Shown one piece after another: positions 58,472 to 64,000 of a stretch of 64,000 nt of DNA. The notes under the pieces were generated by a model. The model was given only the letters and a program-made list of their open reading frames with translations. It was not told where the DNA came from and ran no database searches. The stretch lies in NCBI GenBank assembly GCA_900298995.1, contig OMIC01000039.1, forward strand, positions 62,001 through 126,000, given 5' to 3'. Each line of letters begins with the position of its first letter. The first letter of the stretch is position 1. The DNA is from Hyphomicrobiaceae bacterium (GTDB lineage Bacteria > Pseudomonadota > Alphaproteobacteria > Rhizobiales > Aestuariivirgaceae). A program made the translations under genes and the position numbers.

Positions 58472-59029
58472 TCAGCAGCCGCTGCAGGCGATGGTGTCCG
58501 AGATGCGGGGGCGCAGCGCCATCTGTTCGGTGATGGTGATGGAAGTGAAGCCCAGGATATTGGCACCCATGAAGGTCACGACCGGTGGTGCGTAGCTGGT
58601 GCAGGCAACCGCCAACACGACATCCTGACCATTATCCACAAGAGTGCTCAGCGTGCTTGTGTCGATAGCGCAGGCGGCGGTCCCGCCGGCCGAACTCCGC
58701 GACCATTGCTGGGTCATCGTTTGGCCGTTCTTGCGAAAGGCATAGACAGACATCCGCACGTCGGCCGCGTTGATCGGCCGGATCGCCAGCCCGGCGGCCG
58801 TGAAATAGTCGTCGATGGCGGAGCTGGTGACCGTCCCGTCATTGCGGGCCACGAGGTCGCCCGTGAGATTGCTCGCTGTCACAATCCTGTTCAGGGTCGC
58901 GACATAGTCGGCGACATTGACGACGCCGAAGAACAGCAGGATCAGGATCGGGAAGGTGATCGCCGCCTCGATGGCGGCCACACCCGACTGATCGGCGCCA
59001 AAGCGTCTGACCGCAGAATCCCACAGCAT
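58472..59029 (-). CDS. TadE/TadG-like pilus assembly protein
   Basis: 'RRFGADQSGVAAIEAAITFPILILLFFGVVNVADYV' pseudopilin-like segment. Confidence 0.82.
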   Translation of the reverse strand: MLWDSAVRRFGADQSGVAAIEAAITFPILILLFFGVVNVADYVATLNRIVTASNLTGDLVARNDGTVTSSAIDDYFTAAGLAIRPINAADVRMSVYAFRKNGQTMTQQWSRSSAGGTAACAIDTSTLSTLVDNGQDVVLAVACTSYAPPVVTFMGANILGFTSITITEQMALRPRISDTIACSGC

Positions 59030-59565
59030 CAGAATGGCTCGTTCATGAACACGGTGAGACCGTAGATCCGCCGCGAATCAGTCTTGCCCGACAGGTTGCT
59101 GAACACGCCGAGGAAGGGGAAGACAAAGGACCAGTCGAAGGTCGCCACCACCGAGCCCCGCCTGGAGGATCCTCCGGGCTGGTAGGTCGAGGTGTAGGTA
59201 CCGACGCCATTCGCCGGGCCCACGGCAATGGGCTGGGGCATCACGGTTGCCAGTGCTGTGAAACTGTCCGCGTTCCGTACGTCGATATTGATGGCTGCGG
59301 CACAGTTGCTGATCAGCACGACACGGCTGCACAGGAGAGACCTGAAAGCCGACTCATCCAGGATCGGTGTCCCGTCAGCCTGTGTCACTGCACCCGTCCG
59401 GATCTGGCGGGTGGCGGTCTCCACGGCGTGCTGCAGTTCGAATTGCGCGACCAGCATGATGCTGATCTCGATGATGGCTCCCAGCAGAATGATGAGGGGC
59501 ATCGCCACCAGCGCGAACTCGATGGCTGCGGCGCCGCTCTCTGAACGACGGGCGTGCTTTTGCAT
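59029..59565 (-). CDS. TadE-like pilus assembly protein
   Basis: 'RRSESGAAAIEFALVAMPLIILLGAIIEISIMLVAQFELQHAVETATRQIRTG'. Confidence 0.87.
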   Translation of the reverse strand: MQKHARRSESGAAAIEFALVAMPLIILLGAIIEISIMLVAQFELQHAVETATRQIRTGAVTQADGTPILDESAFRSLLCSRVVLISNCAAAINIDVRNADSFTALATVMPQPIAVGPANGVGTYTSTYQPGGSSRRGSVVATFDWSFVFPFLGVFSNLSGKTDSRRIYGLTVFMNEPF

Positions 59566-59641
59566 TGATGACCTCACGCCGGATAGAATAGGCGGGGCGG
59601 GCTCATTTTGCAATCAAAGGTCACATGCCGTTGGTCCGGCG

Positions 59642-60148
59642 TCAGGGTGCCGCTGGCGCCGGTGTCCGGGACAGCAGAAGGTCCTCGCCAAGAGCCTGCG
59701 AGGTGGCCAGGGCCGTCTTCGAGTTCATCTGGTCGACGAAACCCTTGAAGAACAATTCGTTGTCGCCGATGCGCAAGATGGGCTCGCAGTCCGCGGGACA
59801 GGCGTAGGTGAAACGGCCATCGGGCGTGAACATGGCGAGGCTGTCGGAATCGGCGTAGGACACATGCACGAGGTAGTCGACCATTGACTTGCCTGCGGCA
59901 TCGAGCACGAGGATGTTGGTGAGGCCCGGTCCCCGCGCATGCAGGAAGATGGAGCGTCCCTCGAGTGTGGCGTCGGCGATGCTCGGGTTGCCGACCACCA
60001 CCGTTCCGGGATCCGACGGCAACTGGATGATCTGCGACTGATCGGCCGTAAGCACCAGTTTCTCGGACGCAACTGCCCCATGAAGCGCTCCGAGCCACAA
60101 TCCGACAGACATGGCCGCAAGACTCAGAATACGGATTTGGTGTCTCAT
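59642..60148 (-). CDS. Pilus assembly protein N-terminal domain protein (CpaC/RcpA N-terminal-like)
   Basis: 'SEKLVLTADQSQIIQLPSDPGTVVVGNPSIADATLEGRSIFLHARGPGLTNILVLDAAGK'. Confidence 0.82.
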   Translation of the reverse strand: MRHQIRILSLAAMSVGLWLGALHGAVASEKLVLTADQSQIIQLPSDPGTVVVGNPSIADATLEGRSIFLHARGPGLTNILVLDAAGKSMVDYLVHVSYADSDSLAMFTPDGRFTYACPADCEPILRIGDNELFFKGFVDQMNSKTALATSQALGEDLLLSRTPAPAAP

Positions 60149-60679
60149 GGTGGATCGGCTCCGGAATGACCAGTGTGTCGTGGCTTCAAGGCACATCTGC
60201 CTGACAATGTTACGAGACTGGTGAATCTTCCCTTAAAGGTGTTCATTTGACAAGATGTTGCCAATGATGGAAATCACAAGTATTTCATGATTGCATTCTG
60301 GTATAGAGACATAAATACTGTTTCTCTGAAATACAAATCTCAAATAAATCATGAGATACGCAAGTCAAACAGATTTATTTTAGAACATATACTTGTAAAT
60401 CTTGCAAACCCGAACGGTTTTTCCAGATTGTTTGAATTGAATTCTAGGTTTTCTCCCTGAGCTCTACTAAAGATTTAAGAAAATCACGGCTTTTCTACCA
60501 TTAATTGTAGGTGATTCATCAAATCTACAATTGTTTTCAACTTCGGCGCTCCATGGGGGTTGACCCCGGATTTACCGGCCATTAAATCGACGCATTGAAA
60601 ATGCTACCTACAGTTCCAGATCACCGGTGTGGTTCGGATCTCAGAGTTCGTGTCGTAGAAACATCAACGGAGAAACATC

Positions 60680-60859
60680 ATGATGAACCTCAAGCGCTTC
60701 CTGAAGGATGAGTCCGGTGCCACGGCCATTGAATATGGCCTGATCGCTGCGCTCGTTGCCGTGGCGATCATTGGGGCTGTAACGGCGCTCGGCACCTCAT
60801 TGATAGGTTTGTTTGACGGCATTTCTGCGGAACTTGACGGGGCGACACCCACACAGTAG
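60680..60859 (+). CDS. flp: Flp/Fap family type IVb pilin (not in the supplied ORF track)
   Basis: 59 aa: MMNLKRFLKDESGATAIEYGLIAALVAVAIIGAVTALGTSLIGLFDGISAELDGATPTQ; canonical G|ATAIEYGLIAALVAV processing site. Confidence 0.95.
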   Translation: MMNLKRFLKDESGATAIEYGLIAALVAVAIIGAVTALGTSLIGLFDGISAELDGATPTQ

Positions 60860-61141
60860 TGACCAGCGGCACAACCGCATAATTTGCGCAGTACTTCAAT
60901 GGATGCGTCGGGGCTTGCCAGCCTCCCGGCGCGTCCTTTCGTTGGTTATCCGCGGAGACCGGGGCACAGTTTTAATGGAGTGCGAACTCCTCTAATCCTT
61001 CGTGGCCGTCGTGATTGCAGCGGCGGCACTGCAAATCGGCGCGAGCTTGAATGCCACTCTCCGCAGCATTCCAGATGGCGTGTGTCGGCGTGGCCGCTGG
61101 CCTTGTGGTTTCGCGCAAGTTGATTGTGTTTGAGTCTCACC

Positions 61142-61666
61142 ATGGTTGATCAAACAGCGCTTCCAGTGGCTCTCTCGGCCTTTCTGTTCCCCTGTCTGAT
61201 GATCGTTGCCGGGGCAGGCGATGTTCTGAGCATGCGGATCCCGAACTGGCTTACCGTAATGGTCGCTGTGATGTTCCTGCCGTTTGCCCTGTGGGCGGGT
61301 CTTCCGCCAACTGTCCTCCTCATTCATGTCGCGACCGGCATCGCTGCGCTGGCAGGCGGATTTCTGCTGTTCTCGTTGGGTGTCATCGGAGGCGGCGATG
61401 CCAAGCTGCTCTCGGCGGGGGCTGTCTGGTTCGGCTTTCCGGGGATTCTTGCGTTTCTCGTCTATACGGCGCTGGCAGGGGGGGTACTGGCCGTTGCCGT
61501 TTCCCTGTGGTCGGCGCTCCGTATCGAGGCAGAGGTCCATGAACTGGACCGGCGTGGCGTCTTCCGGAGCATAATGCCGGAAGTTCCCTACGGATTTGCG
61601 CTCGCGGCCGGCGCCATTCTTGCCTCACCGTCCGCCGGCTGGTGGATGGCTGCCGGACCGGCCTGA
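61142..61666 (+). CDS. cpaA: Prepilin peptidase CpaA (A24 family)
   Basis: 'GDVLSMRIPNWLTVMV' and 'GVIGGGDAKLLSAGAVWFG' catalytic GxGD-type motif. Confidence 0.9.
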   Translation: MVDQTALPVALSAFLFPCLMIVAGAGDVLSMRIPNWLTVMVAVMFLPFALWAGLPPTVLLIHVATGIAALAGGFLLFSLGVIGGGDAKLLSAGAVWFGFPGILAFLVYTALAGGVLAVAVSLWSALRIEAEVHELDRRGVFRSIMPEVPYGFALAAGAILASPSAGWWMAAGPA

Positions 61667-61756
61667 CGGCAGATTGTTTTATAGTTAACGCAAATTTATA
61701 TATTACACTCCAAAGTCGCGTATTGAGACACGCATGTGGAGTGAGGGAATCAGTCG

Positions 61757-62587
61757 ATGAACAGGGCCCGGCTACTAATTCTGGTGGTGGCCATCGTGGC
61801 GGCGCTGCTGGCGGCCTATCTCGCCAGGGGTCTGCTCAAGAGCCGTCCGGAACCGCAGGTCGGACAGATCACGGCGCCCGTCGTCGTCGACACGACCCCC
61901 ATGACGGAAGTGCTCGTGGCTGCCAAGAACCTCAACAAGGGCGAGACGATGGGTGACTTTGCCCTGGAGTGGAAGTCTTGGCCGCGCAGTGCGGTTGCAC
62001 CGGGGATGATCACCCGTGGCGAAACCCCCAACGCCGTCAAGGATCTGGAGGGCGCGCGCGCCCGGCTGCCCATCTATTCGGGCGAGCCGATCCTGAATTC
62101 CAAGGTGGTGAAGCCTGGCGACCGCGGTTTCATGAGCGCCATCCTGCCCGAGGGGATGCGCGCGGTGTCGGTTGGCATTTCCGACCGGACGGCGGCGAGC
62201 GGCTTCATTCTGCCGGATGACCGCGTCGATGTGATCCTGACGCGCCGCAGCAACGCATACGCAGGCGGACGCAATGTGAACAGCGAGACGGTTCTCTCGA
62301 ACGTTCGGGTGCTCGCCATCAACCAGACCCTCCGCGAGGAAGACGGCAAGCCCGCCATACCCGATGGCCGGACAGCCGTCCTCGAACTCGAACCCAAACA
62401 GGCCGAGGTCATGGCGAAGATCGAATCGGCCGGCGAGGTCTCCCTCGCGTTGCGATCGCTCGCCGATGACACCACCGGAGATCAGCGGCCCATACTGTCG
62501 GAAGCCTACAGGACTGGCCGCAGCTCAGCCGCCGGCGGACCGCTGGTGGTGCGCTACGGCCTCGAACGATTGATCACCAACCGGTGA
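61757..62587 (+). CDS. cpaB: Flp pilus assembly protein CpaB
   Basis: 'RLLILVVAIVAALLAAYLARGLL', 'VLVAAKNLNKGETMGDFALEWKSWP', 'VSVGISDRTAASGFILPDDRVDVIL'. Confidence 0.92.
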   Translation: MNRARLLILVVAIVAALLAAYLARGLLKSRPEPQVGQITAPVVVDTTPMTEVLVAAKNLNKGETMGDFALEWKSWPRSAVAPGMITRGETPNAVKDLEGARARLPIYSGEPILNSKVVKPGDRGFMSAILPEGMRAVSVGISDRTAASGFILPDDRVDVILTRRSNAYAGGRNVNSETVLSNVRVLAINQTLREEDGKPAIPDGRTAVLELEPKQAEVMAKIESAGEVSLALRSLADDTTGDQRPILSEAYRTGRSSAAGGPLVVRYGLERLITNR

Positions 62588-62596
62588 GACTCAGCA

Positions 62597-64000
62597 ATGA
62601 TCATGACAAAAACAAGCCATAGACCAACATCCCGCGGAGGCCAGCGTCTGCGCCGGAGCCTCGTTGCAGGCCTCTCCGCGCTTGCGGCGCTCTGTTTCTT
62701 GCACGGGTTCGTGCCAGGCGCCCACGCCACGGACGCCGACACGATCAATGTCTCGGGTGGCGCCCAGCAGGGCCGATCCCTGCGGCTCGGCCTCGCCAAG
62801 AGCGCCGTCATCAAGCTTCCCGCCGCCGCCAAGGATGTCATCGTGGGCGATACCGGGCTCGTCGATGTGATCCTGAAGAACCGCACCACCGCATATCTCT
62901 TCGCCCGAAAGGCGGGTCAGACGAACGTCTTCTTCCTCGATGAGACCGGACGGCAGATCCTCCAGCTTGACCTCGAGGTGACTCTCGACTCGCAGGCCCT
63001 CAAGAACCTGCTCGACAGGGCTATTCCCGGAAGCTCCATCCAGGTCGACAGCACGGGGGCGAATGTCGTTCTCAAGGGCTCTGTTCCGAGTGCCGAGCAA
63101 GGCAAGAAGGCGCAGGAGCTGGCCGAGCGCTTCATGGCCAGCAACGACGGGGATACGGATTCCGTGGTCAATCTTCTGACCATCGCCCAGGGTGATCAGG
63201 TCATGCTGAAGGTACGCGTGGTCGAGTTGAAGCGCACCGTCCTCAAGCAGCTTGGCATCGACCTGAAGAACGGCCGGCTCTCCATCGGCAATTTCAACTT
63301 CGATTTCAAGAATACCACCACTCTCTTCGACGATGCGCATGTGCTGAATGGTACGGCTGCTTTTGGCGGTCCTGCCCTCAGCGTGGACGCTACCATCAAG
63401 GCGCTGGAGAGCAGCGGACTAGCGACAATTCTCGCGGAGCCGGCGCTGACTGCTGTGTCGGGCGCGCCCGCGCGTTTCCGAGTGGGCGGTGAATATCCGT
63501 ATCAGAATTGCGAAATCGGCAGCAATACCATCTGCAACACCGAGTTCCGCAACTACGGTATCTCGCTGGACTTTACGCCGACTGTCCTGGCGGAAGGCCG
63601 CATCGCGCTGAACATCCATACACAGGTCAGCGATCTCGCTGAGAATGTCTTCGGCGGCGAACCGGTTATTGACAGCCGCGAGGCCCAGACCTCGCTCGAG
63701 ATTCCGAGCGGCGGCTCGATGATGATCGCCGGCCTGATCCGTGATTCCTCAATTCAGCGACTCAACGCCACGCCTGGCCTGCGCGCCTTGCCTTTTGTCG
63801 GCACGCTGTTCTCCAACCGCGCCACCCAGCAGAACCAGACCGAACTGGTCGTCATTGTCACGCCCTACATCGTCGGTCCCACCGGCGAGGAAGAACTCGT
63901 GACGCCAACCGACCGCTTCAACATGGCCACGGACATGCAGCAGGTGTTCCTCGGCCGCCTCAACCGCGTCTACGGCCTGCCGGAGGGTCCGTCGACTACA
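62597..64000 (+). CDS. cpaC: Type II/IV secretion secretin CpaC/RcpA, truncated by window end (not in the supplied ORF track)
   Basis: Open frame from ATG 62597; translation includes 'GRSLRLGLAKSAVIKLPAAAKDVIVGDTGLVDVILKNRTTAYLFARKAGQTNVFFLDE'; secretin-like region near 63700-63880. Confidence 0.92.
   Translation, partial: MIMTKTSHRPTSRGGQRLRRSLVAGLSALAALCFLHGFVPGAHATDADTINVSGGAQQGRSLRLGLAKSAVIKLPAAAKDVIVGDTGLVDVILKNRTTAYLFARKAGQTNVFFLDETGRQILQLDLEVTLDSQALKNLLDRAIPGSSIQVDSTGANVVLKGSVPSAEQGKKAQELAERFMASNDGDTDSVVNLLTIAQGDQVMLKVRVVELKRTVLKQLGIDLKNGRLSIGNFNFDFKNTTTLFDDAHVLNGTAAFGGPALSVDATIKALESSGLATILAEPALTAVSGAPARFRVGGEYPYQNCEIGSNTICNTEFRNYGISLDFTPTVLAEGRIALNIHTQVSDLAENVFGGEPVIDSREAQTSLEIPSGGSMMIAGLIRDSSIQRLNATPGLRALPFVGTLFSNRATQQNQTELVVIVTPYIVGPTGEEELVTPTDRFNMATDMQQVFLGRLNRVYGLPEGPSTT

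Noticed and set aside
57449-59065. 538-aa plus-strand ORF spanning a DMT transporter and a TadE-like gene on the minus strand
   Set aside because: Spans two well-supported opposite-strand genes and has shadow-ORF composition.
61667-61705. CtrA box (TTAA-N7-TTAA) upstream of cpaB
   Set aside because: Only partial matches such as TTAAcgcaaatTTAt are present; in an AT-rich stretch these are expected by chance.

Overview
The window looks like core chromosome of a GC-rich alphaproteobacterium, probably Hyphomicrobiales-like. This is inferred from gene content: Irr-type ICE box with mbfA, ROSE-like leader before hsp20, BigR-type regulator, Entner-Doudoroff operon, Tad pilus locus. I see no CRISPR array, transposase, integrase or phage gene. 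Most of it is housekeeping: hemH, kdsD, galU/galE, gltBD, folD, ppa, typA, prfC, zwf-pgl-edd-eda, hrpB, lepA, and one tRNA-Ala(CGC). The stretches most worth a second look are: (i) an AerR/PpaA-like B12-binding regulator, translationally coupled to an acetamidase/formamidase and divergent from a copper amine oxidase, with a perfect TGT-N12-ACA palindrome between them; (ii) an exonuclease + ATP-dependent DNA ligase pair without the usual Lhr helicase and phosphoesterase partners; (iii) a ROSE-like RNA thermometer before hsp20; (iv) an ICE box before an mbfA-like gene; (v) a BigR/persulfide-dioxygenase/rhodanese module with an operator-like palindrome; (vi) two interrupted genes, an SGNH-like gene with an in-frame TAG and altered catalytic residues, and a frameshifted FAD oxidoreductase; (vii) a malonyl-CoA synthetase-centred catabolic cluster; (viii) an AT-rich regulatory island at the Tad locus. 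Two real genes are missing from the supplied ORF track: a 59-aa Flp pilin and a CpaC secretin that runs off the window end. I cannot show that any of these is a wholly new system; (i) is the best candidate for an undescribed regulatory circuit.
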